From Siphonodentalium dalli (Eukaryota; Mollusca; Scaphopoda; Gadilida; Siphonodentaliidae): 64,000 nucleotides of DNA. The stretch spans positions 242,895,530 through 242,959,529 of the forward strand of contig CP136065.1 of the NCBI GenBank assembly GCA_032622095.1. Direction: 5' to 3'. Below are positions 1 to 14,279 of this stretch, piece after piece. A program made the position numbers and the translations under genes. The first letter of the stretch is position 1; the number at the start of each line of letters is the position of its first letter. Below the pieces are notes generated by a model that was not told the origin of the DNA, did not search any database, and was given only the letters and a program-made list of their open reading frames with translations.

Positions 1-335
1 TATATATATATCCGGTACCCCAACTGACCACTATATAGGTGGCAGTTTTGGCTGTTGGAATACCATCTCTGTATATATATGAAGGAGTGTGTGCTTTCGT
101 TTTATTCCTGTGTTACAAGTTCCTTGGGGTCTAGTAGACATGATAGATTCATGTCGGGGTCATCATCCTCAAAGAATTCCAAAGAGAGGCTCCTTTAGAA
201 ATCAGTACCGCAACTTCCAAATATATATATATATATATACAGCCGGTACCCCAACTGACCAGTATATAGGTTCAATATATATATTCATAATTAACTGGAA
301 AATGGAAGTGGGGCTATTGCGAAAATATCTAGATA

Positions 336-3300
336 GTGGAGATAGCACAATTACAAGCTGATATATTTAGTAGAATGGTGCAACCTGTTTCCAATCGGAA
401 ATGGTGCATATACATTATGTTGGTGGCCATGAATGGCAAAAAATGGTCAAATTTGACAAAATTAATCACGGTCACCATATCGGAGAGCTCAATCACGCGT
501 TATTCAGTAACCACAACAAATAATTGCGTAATTTAACGCTAAATGGTGGAACTTGTTGGATATATATGTGTTTTTTTCCAGAATTACTGACAAATTGGAC
601 CCACAATACAACTTAAAACAGTCATTTACGGTATATAACAGCTGGTTGCCATTGATACAGAGACCCACATAGCCACCCCAACTCGTACTAGGAACGATCT
701 AGACCAAGAACATGTCCCATGTGCAGAAGGGATGTTATGTTACACCAGCGATATAGATTTACGGGATATTAGTCTTGTTGAGAAAACGGTACCCCCAACT
801 GCCGCCTGGATATATATAAATATATATATATCCGGTACCCCAACTGACCACTATATAGGTGGCAGTTTTGGCTGTTGGGGTACCATCTCTGTATATTTAT
901 GAAGGAGTGTGTGCTTTCGTTTTATTCCTGTATTACAAGTTCCTTGGGGTCTAGTAGACATGATAGATTCATGTCGGGGTCATCATCCTCAAAGAATTCC
1001 AAAGAGAGGCTCCTTTAGAAATCAGTACCGCAACTGCCAAATATATATATATATATACAGCCGGTACCCCAACTGACCAGTATATAGGTTCAATATATAT
1101 ATTCATAATTAACTGAAAAATGGAAGTGGGGCTATTGCGAAAATACCTAGATAGTGGAGATAGCACAATTACAAGCTGATATATTTAGTAGAATGGTGCA
1201 ACCTGTTTCCAATCGGAAATGGTGCATATACATTATGTTGGTGGCCATGAATGGCAAAAAATGGTCAAATTTGACAAAATTAATCACAGTCACCATATCG
1301 GAGAGCTCAATCACGCGTTATTCAGTAACCACAACAAATAATTGCGTAATTTAACGCTAAATGGTGGAACTTGTTGGCTATATATGTGTTTTTTCCCAGA
1401 ATTACTGACAAATTGGACCCAAAATACAACTTAAAACAGTCATTTACTGTATATAACAGCTGGTTGCCATGGATACAGAGACCCACATAGCCACCCCAAC
1501 TCGTAATAGGAACGATCTAGACCAAGGACATGTCCCATGTGCAGAAGGGATGTTATGTTACACCAGCGATATAGATTTACAGGATATTTGTCTTGTTGAG
1601 AAAACGGTACCCCAACTGCCGCCTAGATATATATAAATATATATATATCCGGTACCCCAACTGACCACTATATAGGTGGCAGTTTTGGCTGTTGTGGTAC
1701 CATCTCTGTATATATATGAAGGAGTGTGTGCTTTCGTTTTATTCCTGTATTACAAGTTCCTTGGGGTCTAGTAGACATGATAGATTCATGTCGGGGTCAT
1801 CATCCTCAAAGAATTCCAAAGAGAGGCTCCTTTAGAAATCAGTACCGCAACTGCCAAATATATATATATATATACAGCCGGTACCCCAACTGACCAGTAT
1901 ATAGGTTCAATATATATATTCATAATTAACTGAAAAATGGAAGTGGGGCTATTGCGAAAATACCTAGATAGTGGAGATAGCACAATTACAAGCTGATATA
2001 TTTAGTAGAATGGTGCAACCTGTTTCCAATCGGAAATGGTGCATATATATACATTATGTTGGTGGCCATGAATGGCAAAAAATGGTCAAATTTGACAAAA
2101 TTAATCACAGTCACCATATCGGAGAGCTCAATCACGCGTTATTCAGTAACCACAACAAATAATTGCGTAATTTAACGCTAAATGGTGGAACTTGTTGGCT
2201 ATATATGTGGTTTTTTTCCAGAATTACTGACAAATTGGACCCAAAATACAACTTAAAACAGTCATTTACGGTATATAACAGCTGGATGCCATGGATACAG
2301 AGACCCACATAGCCACCCCAACTCGTAATAGGAACGATATAGACCAAGGACATGTCCCATGTGCAGAAGGGATGTTATGTATACACCAGCGATATAGATT
2401 TACGGGATATTTGTCTTGTTGAGAAAACGGTACCCCAACTGCCGCCTAGATATATATAAATATATATATATCCTGTACCCCAACTGACCACTATATAGGT
2501 GGCAGTTTTGGCTGTTGGGATACCATCTCTGTATATATATGAAGGAGTGTGTGCTTTCGTTTTATTCCTGTATTACAAGTTCCTTGGGGTCTAGTAGACA
2601 TGATAGATTCATGTCGGGGTCATCATCCTCAAAGAATTCCAAAGAGAGGCTCCTTTAGAAATCAGTACCGCAACTTCCAAATATATATATATATATACAG
2701 CCGGTACCCCAACTGACCAGTATATAGGTTCAATATATATATTCATAATTAACTGGAAAATGGAAGTGGGGCTATTGCGAAAATATCTAGATAGTGGAGA
2801 TAGCACAATTACAAGCTGATATATTTAGTAGAATGGTGCAACCTGTTTCCAATCGGAAATGGTGCATATACATTATGTTGGTGGCCATGAATGGCAAAAA
2901 ATGGTCAAATGTGACAAAATTAATCACGGTCACCATATCGGAGAGCTCAATCACGCGTTATTCAGTAACCACAACAAATAATTGCGTAATTTAACGCTAA
3001 ATGGTGGAACTTGTTGGCTATATATGTGTTTTTTTCCAGAATTACTGACAAATTGGACCCAAAATACAACTTAAAACAGTCATTTACGGTATATAACAGC
3101 TGGTTGCCATGTATACAGAGACCCAAATAGCCACCCCAACTCGTAATAGGAACGATCTAGACCAAGGACATGTCCCATGTGCAGAAGGGATGTTATGTTA
3201 CACCAGCGATATAGATTTACGGGATATTTGTCTTGTTGAGAAAACGGTACCCCAACTGCCGCCTAGATATATATAAATATATATATATCCGGTACCCCAA

Positions 3301-6300
3301 CTGACCACTATATAGGTGGCAGTTTTGGCTGTTGTGGTACCATCTCTGTATATATATGAAGGAGTGTGTGCTTTCGTTTTATTCCTGTATTACAAGTTCC
3401 TTGGGGTCTAGTAGACATGATAGATTCATGTCGGGGTCATCATCCTCAAAGAATTCCAAAGAGAGGCTCCTTTAGAAATCAGTACCGCAACTGCCAAATA
3501 TATATATATATATACAGCCGGTACCCCAACTGACCAGTATATAGGTTCAATATATATATTCATAATTAACTGAAAAATGGAAGTGGGGCTATTGCGAAAA
3601 TACCTAGATAGTGGAGATAGCACAATTACAAGCTGATATATTTAGTAGAATGGTGCAACCTGTTTCCAATCGGAAATGGTGCATATACATTATGTTGGTG
3701 GCCATGAATGGCAAAAAATGGTAAAATTTGACAAAATTAATCACAGTCACCATATCGGAGAGCTCAATCACGCGTTATTCAGTAACCGCAACAAATAATT
3801 GCGTAATTTAACGCTAAATGGTGGAACTTGTTGGATATATATGTGTTTTTTTCCAGAATTACTGACAAATTGGACCCAAAATACAACTTAAAACAGTCAT
3901 TTACGGTATATAACAGCTGGTTGCCATGTATACAGAGACCCAAATAGCCACCCCAACTCGTAATAGGAACGATCTAGACCAAGGACATGTCCCATGTGCA
4001 GAAGGGATGTTATGTTACACCAGCGATATAGATTTACGGGATATTTGTCTTGTTGAGAAAACGGTACCCCAACTGCCGCCTAGATATATATAAATATATA
4101 TATATCCGGTACCCCAACTGACCACTATATAGGTGGCAGTTTTGGCTGTTGTGGTACCATCTCTGTATATATATGAAGGAGTGTGTGCTTTCGTTTTATT
4201 CCTGTATTACAAGTTCCTTGGGGTCTAGTAGACATGATAGATTCATGTCGGGGTCATCATCCTCAAAGAATTCCAAAGAGAGGCTCCTTTAGAAATCAGT
4301 ACCGCAACTGCCAAATATATATATATATATACAGCCGGTACCCCAACTGACCAGTATATAGGTTCAATATATATATTCATAATTAACTGGAAAATGGAAG
4401 TGGGGCTATTGCGAAAATACCTAGATAGTGGAGATAGCACAATTACAAGCTGATATATTTAGTAGAATGGTGCAACCTGTTTCCAATCGGAAATGGTGCA
4501 TATACATTATGTTGGTGGCCATGAATGGCAAAAAATGGTCAAATTTGACAAAATTAATCACGGTCACCATATCGGAGAGCTCAATCACGCGTTATTCAGT
4601 AACCACAACAAATAATTGCGTAATTTAACGCTAAATGGTGGAACTTGTTGGATATATATGTGTTTTTTTCCAGAATTACTGACAAATTGGACCCAAAATA
4701 CAACTTAAAACAGTCATTTACGGTATATAACAGCTGGTTGCCATGTATACAGAGACCCAAATAGCCACCCCAACTCGTAATAGGAACGATCTAGACCAAG
4801 GACATGTCCCATGTGCAGAAGGGATGTTATGTTACACCAGCGATATAGATTTACGGGATATTTGTCTTGTTGAGAAAACGGTACCCCAACTGCCGCCTAG
4901 ATATATATAAATATATATATATCCGGTACCCCAACTGACCACTATATAGGTGGCAGTTTTGGCTGTTGGGGTACCATCTCTGTATATATATGAAGGAGTG
5001 TGTGCTTTCGTTTTATTCCTGTATTACAAGTTCCTTGGGGTCTAGTAGACATGATAGATTCATGTCGGGGTCATCATCCTCAAAGAATTCCAAAGAGAGG
5101 CTCCTTTAGAAATCAGTACCGCAACTGCCAAATATATATATATATATACACAGCCGGTACCCCAACTGACCAGTATATAGGTTCAATATATATATTCATA
5201 ATTAACTGAAAAATGGAAGTGGGGCTATTGCGAAAATACCTAGATAGCGGAGATAGCACAATTACAAGCTGATATATTTAGTAGAATGGTGCAACCTGTT
5301 TCCAATCGGAAATGGTGCATATACATTATGTTGGTGGCCATGAATGGCAAAAAATGGTCAAATTTGACAAAATTAATCACAGTCACCATATCGGAGAGCT
5401 CAATCACGCGTTATTCAGTAACCACAACAAATAATTGCGTAATTTAACGCTAAATGGTGGAACTTGTTGGCTATATATATGTGTTTTTTTCCAGAATTAC
5501 TGACAAATTGGACCCAAAATACAACTTAAAACAGTCATTTACGGTATATAACAGCTGGTTGCCATGGATACAGAGACCCACATAGCCACCCCAACTCGTA
5601 ATAGGAACGATATAGACCAAGGACATGTCCCATGTGCAGAAGGGATGTTATGTATACTCCAGCGATGTAGATTTACGGGATATTTGTCTTGTTGAGAAAA
5701 CGGTACCCCAACTGCCGCCTAGATATATATAAATATATATATATCCGGTACCCCAACTGACCACTATATAGGTGGCAGTTTTGGCTGTTGTGGTACCATC
5801 TCTGTATATATATGAAGGAGTGTGTGCTTTCGTTTTATTCCTGTATTACAAGTTCCTTGGGGTCTAGTAGACATGATAGATTCATGTCGGGGTCATCATC
5901 CTCAAAGAATTCCAAAGAGAGGCTCCTTTAGAAATCAGTACCGCAACTTCCAAATATATATATATATATATACAGCCGGTACCCCAACTGACCAGTATAT
6001 AGGTTCAATATATATATTCATAATTAACTGGAAAATGGAAGTGGGGCTATTGCGAAAATATCTAGATAGTGGAGATAGCACAATTACAAGCTGATATATT
6101 TAGTAGAATGGTGCAACCTGTTTCCAATCGGAAATGGTGCATATACATTATGTTGGTGGCCATGAATGGCAAAAAATGGTCAAATTTGACAAAATTAATC
6201 ACGGTCACCATATCGGAGAGCTCAATCACGCGTTATTCAGTAACCACAACAAATAATTGCGTAATTTAACGCTAAATGGTGGAACTTGTTGGATATATAT

Positions 6301-8531
6301 GTGTTTTTTTCCAGAATTACTGACAAATTGGACCCACAATACAACTTAAAACAGTCATTTACGGTATATAACAGCTGGTTGCCATTGATACAGAGACCCA
6401 CATAGCCACCCCAACTCGTACTAGGAACGATCTAGACCAAGAACATGTCCCATGTGCAGAAGGGATGTTATGTTACACCAGCGATATAGATTTACGGGAT
6501 ATTTGTCTTGTTGAGAAAACGGTACCCCAACTGCCGCCTGGATATATATAAATATATATATATCCGGTACCCCAACTGACCACTATATAGGTGGCAGTTT
6601 TGGCTGTTGGGGTACCATCTCTGTATATATATGAAGGAGTGTGTGCCTTCGTTTTATTCCTGTATTACAAGTTCCTTGGGGTCTAGTAGACATGATAGAT
6701 TCATGTCGGGGTCATCATCCTCAAAGAATTCCAAAGAGAGGCTCCTTTAGAAATCAGTACCGCAACTGCCAAATATATATATATATATACAGCCGGTACC
6801 CCAACTGACCAGTATATAGGTTCAATATATATATTCATAATTAACTGAAAAATGGAAGTGGGGCTATTGCGAAAATACCTAGATAGTGGAGATAGCACAA
6901 TTACAAGCTGATATATTTAGTAGAATGGTGCAACCTGTTTCCAATCGGAAATGGTGCATATACATTATGTTGGTGGCCATGAATGGCAAAAAATGGTCAA
7001 ATTTGACAAAATTAATCACAGTTACCATATCGGAGAGCTCAATCACGCGTTATTCAGTAACCACAACAAATAATTGCGTAATTTAACGCTAAATGGTGGA
7101 ACTTGTTGGCTATATATGTGTTTTTTTCCAGAATTACTGACAAATTGGACCCAAAATACAACTTAAAACAGTCATTTACGGTATATAACAGCTGGTTGCC
7201 ATGGATACAGAGACCCACATAGCCACCCCAACTCGTAATAGGAACGATCTAGACCAAGGACATGTCCCATGTGCAGAAGGGATGTTATGTTACACCAGCG
7301 ATATAGATTTACGGGATATTTGTCTTGTTGAGAAAACGGTACCCCAACTGCCGCCTAGATATATATAAATATATATATATCCGGTACCCCAACTGACCAC
7401 TATATAGGTGGCAGTTTTGGCTGTTGTGGTACCATCTCTGTATATATATGAAGGAGTGTGTGCTTTCGTTTTATTCCTGTATTACAAGTTCCTTGGGGTC
7501 TAGTAGACATGATAGATTCATGTCGGGGTCATCATCCTCAAAGAATTCCAAAGAGAGGCTCCTTTAGAAATCAGTACCGCAACTGCCAAATATATATAAA
7601 TATATATACAGCCGGTACCCCAACTGACCAGTATATAGGTTCAATATATATATTCATAATTAACTGAAAAATGGAAGTGGGGCTATTGCGAAAATACCTA
7701 GATAGTGGAGATAGCACAATTACAAGCTGATATATTTAGTAGAATGGTGCAACCTGTTTCCAATCGGAAATGGTGCATATATATACATTATGTTGGTGGC
7801 CATGAATGGCAAAAAATGGTCAAATTTGACAAAATTAATCACAGTCACCATATCGGAGAGCTCAATCACGCGTTATTCAGTAATCACAACAAATAATTGC
7901 GTAATTTAACGCTAAATGGTGGAACTTGTTGGCTATATATGTGTTTTTTTCCAGAATTACTGACAAATTGGACCCAAAATACAACTTAAAACAGTCATTT
8001 ACGGTATATAACAGCTGGTTGCCATGGATACAGAGACCCACATAGCCACCCCAACTCGTAATAGGAACGATCTAGACCAAGGACATGTCCCATGTGCAGA
8101 AGGGATGTTATGTTACACCAGCGATATAGATTTACGGGATATTTGTCTTGTTGAGAAAACGGTACCCCAACTGCCGCCTAGATATATATAAATATATATA
8201 TATCCGGTACCCCAACTGACCACTATATAGGTGGCAGTTTTGGCTGTTGTGGTACCATCTCTGTATATATATGAAGGAGTGTGTGCTTTCGTTTTATTCC
8301 TGTATTACAAGTTCCTTGGGGTCTAGTAGACATTATAGATTCATGTCGGGGTCATCATCCTCAAAGAATTCCAAAGAGAGGCTCCTTTAGAAATCAGTAC
8401 CGCAACTGCCAAATATATATATATATATATACAGCCGGTACCCCAACTGACCAGTATATAGGTTCAATATATATATATATTCATAATTAACTGAAAAATG
8501 GAAGTGGGGCTATTGCGAAAATACCTAGATA
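336..8531. repeat. Displaced satellite block: three monomers repeated 7 monomers apart
   Basis: Monomers anchored at 336, 1154 and 1971 match those at 6069, 6886 and 7705, an offset of about 5,733 bp. The first pair shares rare variants: GACCCACAATAC instead of GACCCAAAATAC, and ACTAGGAACGATC followed by CCAAGAACATG. The third pair shares the 4-bp TA gain. The next monomers (2794 and 8532) do not match, so the shared block is about 2.4 kb. Confidence 0.7.
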
Positions 8532-11500
8532 GTGGAGATAGCACAATTACAAGCTAATATATTTAGTAGAATGGTGCAACCTGTTTCCAATCGGAAATGG
8601 TGCATATACATTATGTTGGTGGCCATGAAAGGCAAAAAATGGTCAAATTTGTCAAAATTAATCACAGCCACCATATCGGAGAGCTCAATCACGCGTTATT
8701 CAGTAACCACAACAAATAATTGCGTAATTTAACGCTAAATGGTGGAACTTGTTGGCTATATATGTGTTTTTTTCCAGAATTACTGACAAATTGGACCCAA
8801 AATACAACTTAAAACAGTCATTTACGGTATATAACAGCTGGTTGCCATGGATACAGAGACCCACATAGCCACCCCAACTCGTAATAGGAACGATCTAGAC
8901 CAAGGACATGTCCCATGTGCAGAAGGGATGTTATGTTACACCAGCGATATAGATTTACGGGATATTTGTCTTGTTGAGAAAACGGTACCCCAACTGCCGC
9001 CTAGATATATATAAATATATATATATCCGGTACCCCAACTGACCACTATATAGGTGGCAGTTTTGGCTGTTGTGGTACCATCTCTGTATATATATGAAGG
9101 AGTGTGTGCTTTCGTTTTATTCCTGTATTACAAGTTCCTTGGGGTCTAGTAGACATGATAGATTCATGTCGGGGTCATCATCCTCAAAGAATTCCAAAGA
9201 GAGGCTCCTTTAGAAATCAGTACCGCAACTGCCAAATATATATAAATATATATACAGCCGGTACCCCAACTGACCAGTATATAGGTTCAATATATATATT
9301 CATAATTAACTGAAAAATGGAAGTGGGGCTATTGCGAAAATACCTAGATAGTGGAGATAGCACAATTACAAGCTGATATATTTAGTAGAATGGTGCAACC
9401 TGTTTCCAATCGGAAATGGTGCATATATATACATTATGTTGGTGCCCATGAATGGCAAAAAATGGTCAAATTTGACAAAATTAATCACAGTCACAATATC
9501 GGAGAGCTCAATCACGCGTTATTCAGTAACCACAACAAATAATTGCGTAATTTAACGCTAAATGGTGGAACTTGTTGGCTATATATGTGTTTTTTTCCAG
9601 AAATACTGACAAATTGGACCCAAAATACAACTTAAAACAGTCATTTACGGTATATAACAGCTGGTTGCCATTGATACAGAGACCCACATAGCCACCCCAA
9701 CTCGTAATAGGAACGATCTAGACCAAGGACATGTCCCATGTGCAGAAGGGATGTTATGTTACACCAGCGATATAGATTTACGGGATATTTGTCTTGTTGA
9801 GAAAACGGTACCCCAACTGCCGCCTAGATATATATAAATATATATATATCCGGTACCCCAACTGACCACTATATAGGTGGCAGTTTTGGCTGTTGTGGTA
9901 CCATCTCTGTATATATATGAAGGAGTGTGTGCTTTCGTTTTATTCCTGTATTACAAGTTCCTTGGGGTCTAGTAGACATTATAGATTCATGTCGGGGTCA
10001 TCATCCTCAAAGAATTCCAAAGAGAGGCTCCTTTAGAAATCAGTACCGCAACTGCCAAATATATATATATATATATACAGCCGGTACCCCAACTGACCAG
10101 TATATAGGTTCAATATATATATATATTCATAATTAACTGAAAAATGGAAGTGGGGCTATTGCGAAAATACCTAGATAGTGGAGATAGCACAATTACAAGC
10201 TAATATATTTAGTAGAATGGTGCAACCTGTTTCCAATCGGAAATGGTGCATATACATTATGTTGGTGGCCATGAAAGGCAAAAAATGGTCAAATTTGTCA
10301 AAATTAATCACAGCCACCATATCGGAGAGCTCAATCACGCGTTATTCAGTAACCACAACAAATAATTGCGTAATTTAACGCTAAATGGTGGAACTTGTTG
10401 GCTATATATGTGTTTTTTTTCCAGAATTACTGACAAATTGGACCCAAAATACAACTTAAAACAGTCATTTACGGTATATAACAGCTGGTTGCCATGGATA
10501 CAGAGACCCACATAGCCACCCCAACTCGTAATAGGAACGATCTAGACCAAGGACATGTCCCATGTGCAGAAGGGATGTTATGTTACACCAGCGATATAGA
10601 TTTACGGGATATTTGTCTTGTTGAGAAAACGGTACCCCAACTGCCGCCTAGATATATATAAATATATATATATCCGGTACCCCAACTGACCACTATATAG
10701 GTGGCAGTTTTGGCTGTTGTGGTACCATCTCTGTATATATATGAAGGAGTGTGTGCTTTCGTTTTATTCCTGTATTACAAGTTCCTTGGGGTCTAGTAGA
10801 CATGATAGATTCATGTCGGGGTCATCATCCTCAAAGAATTCCAAAGAGAGGCTCCTTTAGAAATCAGTACCGCAACTGCCAAATATATATAAATATATAT
10901 ACAGCCGGTACCCCAACTGACCAGTATATAGGTTCAATATATATATTCATAATTAACTGAAAAATGGAAGTGGGGCTATTGCGAAAATACCTAGATAGTG
11001 GAGATAGCACAATTACAAGCTGATATATTTAGTAGAATGGTGCAACCTGTTTCCAATCGGAAATGGTGCATATATATACATTATGTTGGTGCCCATGAAT
11101 GGCAAAAAATGGTCAAATTTGACAAAATTAATCACAGTCACAATATCGGAGAGCTCAATCACGCGTTATTCAGTAACCACAACAAATAATTGCGTAATTT
11201 AACGCTAAATGGTGGAACTTGTTGGCTATATATGTGTTTTTTTCCAGAAATACTGACAAATTGGACCCAAAATACAACTTAAAACAGTCATTTACGGTAT
11301 ATAACAGCTGGTTGCCATTGATACAGAGACCCACATAGCCACCCCAACTCGTAATAGGAACGATCTAGACCAAGGACATGTCCCATGTGCAGAAGGGATG
11401 TTATGTTACACCAGCGATATAGATTTACGGGATATTTGTCTTGTTGAGAAAACGGTACCCCAACTGCCGCCTAGATATATATAAATATATATATATCCGG

Positions 11501-11824
11501 TACCCCAACTGACCACTATATAGGTGGCAGTTTTGGCAGTTGGGGTACCATCTCTGTATATATATGAAGGAGTGTGTGCTTTCGTTTTATTCCTGTATTA
11601 CAAGTTCCTTGGGGTCTAGTAGACATGATAGATTCATGTCGGGGTCATCATCCTCAAAGAATTCCAAAGAGAGGCTCCTTGATATATCAGTACCGCAACT
11701 GCCAAATATATATATATATATATATATATATACAGCCGGTACCCCAACTGACCAGTATATAGGTTCAATATATATATTCATAATTAACTGAAAAATGGAA
11801 GTGGGGCTATTGCGAAAATACCTA
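8532..11824. repeat. Two-monomer higher-order repeat (2 copies, ~1,646 bp)
   Basis: Monomers anchored at 8532 and 10178 share GCTAATATATTTAG, GAAAGGC, TTTGTCAAAATT and CACAGCCACC variants. Monomers at 9351 and 10998 share GGTGCCCATG, GTCACAATATC and CCAGAAATACTG. The pair repeats with a period of 1,646-1,647 bp. Confidence 0.85.
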
Positions 11825-14279
11825 GATAGCGGAGATAGCACAATTACAAGCTGATATATTTAGTAGAATGGTGCAACCTGTTTCCAATCGGAAATGGTGC
11901 ATATACATTATGTTGGTGGCCATGAATGGCAAAAAATGGTCAAATTTGACAAAATTAATCACAGTCACCATATCGGAGAGCTCAATCACGCGTTATTCAG
12001 TAACCACAACAAATAATTGCGTAATTTAACGCTAAATGGTGGAACTTGTTGGCTATATATGTGGTTTTTTTCAGAATTACTGACAAATTGGACCCAAAAT
12101 ACAAGTTAAAACAGTCATTTACGGTATATAACAGCTGCTTGCCATGTATACAGAGACCGAAATAGCCACCCCAACTCGTAATAGGAACGATCTAGACCAA
12201 GGACATGTCCCATGTGCAGAAGGGATGTTATGTTACACCAGCGATATAGATTTACGGGATATTTGTCTTGTTGAGAAAACGGTACCCAAACTGCCGCCTA
12301 GATATATATAAATATATATATATCCGGTACCCCAACTGACCACTATATAGGTGGCAGTTTTGGCTGTTGGGGTACCATCTCTGTATATATATGAAGGAGT
12401 GTGTGCTTTCGTTTTATTCCTGTATTACAAGTTCCTTGGGGTCTAGTAGACATGATAGATTCATGTCGGGGTCATCATCCTCAAATAATTCCAAAGAGAG
12501 GCTCCTTTAGAAATCAGTACCGCAACTTCCAAATATATATATATATACAGCCGGTACCCCAACTGACCAGTATATAGGTTCAATATATATATTCATAATT
12601 AACTGGAAAATGGAAGTGGGGCTATTGCGAAAATACCTAGATAGCGGAGATAGCACAATTACAAGCTGATATATTTAGTAGAATGGTGCCACCTGTTTCC
12701 AATCGGAAATGGTGCATATACATTATGTTGGTGGCCATGAATGGCAAAAAATGGTCAAATTTGACAAAATTAATCACAGTCACCATATCGGAGAGCTCAA
12801 TCACGCGATATTCAGTAACCACAACAAATAGTTGCGTAATTTAACGCTAAATGGTGGAACTTGTTGGCTATATATGTGGGTTTTTTCCAGAATTACTGAC
12901 AAATTGGACCCAAAATACAACTTAAAACAGTCATTTACGTATATAACAGCTGGATGCCATGGATACAGAGACCCACATAGCCACCCCAACTCGTAATAGG
13001 AACGATATAGACCAAGGACATGTCCCATGTGCAGAAGGGATGTTATGTATACACCAGCGATATAGATTTACGGGATATTTGTCTTGTTGAGAAAACGGTA
13101 CCCCAACTGCCGCCTAGATATATATAAATATATATATATCCGGTACCCCAACTGACCACTATATAGGTGGCAGTTTTGGCTGTTGGGATACCATCTCTGT
13201 ATATATATGAAGGAGTGTGTGCTTTCGTTTTATTCCTGTATTACAAGTTCCTTGGGGTCTAGTAGACATGATAGATTCATGTCGGGGTCATCATCCTCAA
13301 AGAATTCCAAAGAGAGGCTCCTTTAGAAATCAGTACCGCAACTTCCAAATATATATATATATATACAGGCGGTACCCCAACTGACCAGTATATAGGTTCA
13401 ATATATATATTCATAATTAACTGGAAAATGGAAGTGGGGCTATTGCGAAAATATCTAGATAGTGGAGATAGCACAATTACAAGCTGATATATTTAGTAGA
13501 ATGGTGCAACCTGTTTCCAATCGGAAATGGTGCATATACATTATGTTGGTGGCCATGAATGGCAAAAAATGGTCAAATTTGACAAAATTAATCACGGTCA
13601 CCATATCGGAGAGCTCAATCACGCGTTATTCAGTAACCACAACAACTAATTGCGTAATTTAACGCTAAATGGTGGAACTTGTTGGCTATATATGTGTTTT
13701 TTTCCAGAATTACTGACAAATTGGACCCAAAATACAACTTAAAACAGTCATTTACGGTATATAACAGCTGGTTGCCATGGATACAGAGACCCAAATAGCC
13801 ACCCCAACTCGTAATAGGAACGATCTAGACCAAGGACATGTCCCATGTGCAGAAGGGATGTTATGTTACACCAGCGATATAGATTTACGGGATATTTGTC
13901 TTGTTGAGAAAACGGTACCCCAACTGCCGCCTAGATATATATAAATATATATATATCCGGTACCCCAACTGACCACTATATAGGTGGCAGTTTTGGCTGT
14001 TGTGGTACCATCTCTGTATATATATGAAGGAGTGTGTGCTTTCGTTTTATTCCTGTATTACAAGTTCCTTGGGGTCTAGTAGACATGATAGATTCATGTC
14101 GGGGTCATCATCCTCAAAGAATTCCAAAGAGAGGCTCCTTTAGAAATCAGTACCGCAACTGCCAAATATATATATATATATACAGCCGGTACCCCAACTG
14201 ACCAGTATATAGGTTCAATATATATATTCATAATTAACTGGAAAATGGAAGTGGGGCTATTGCGAAAATACCTAGATAG

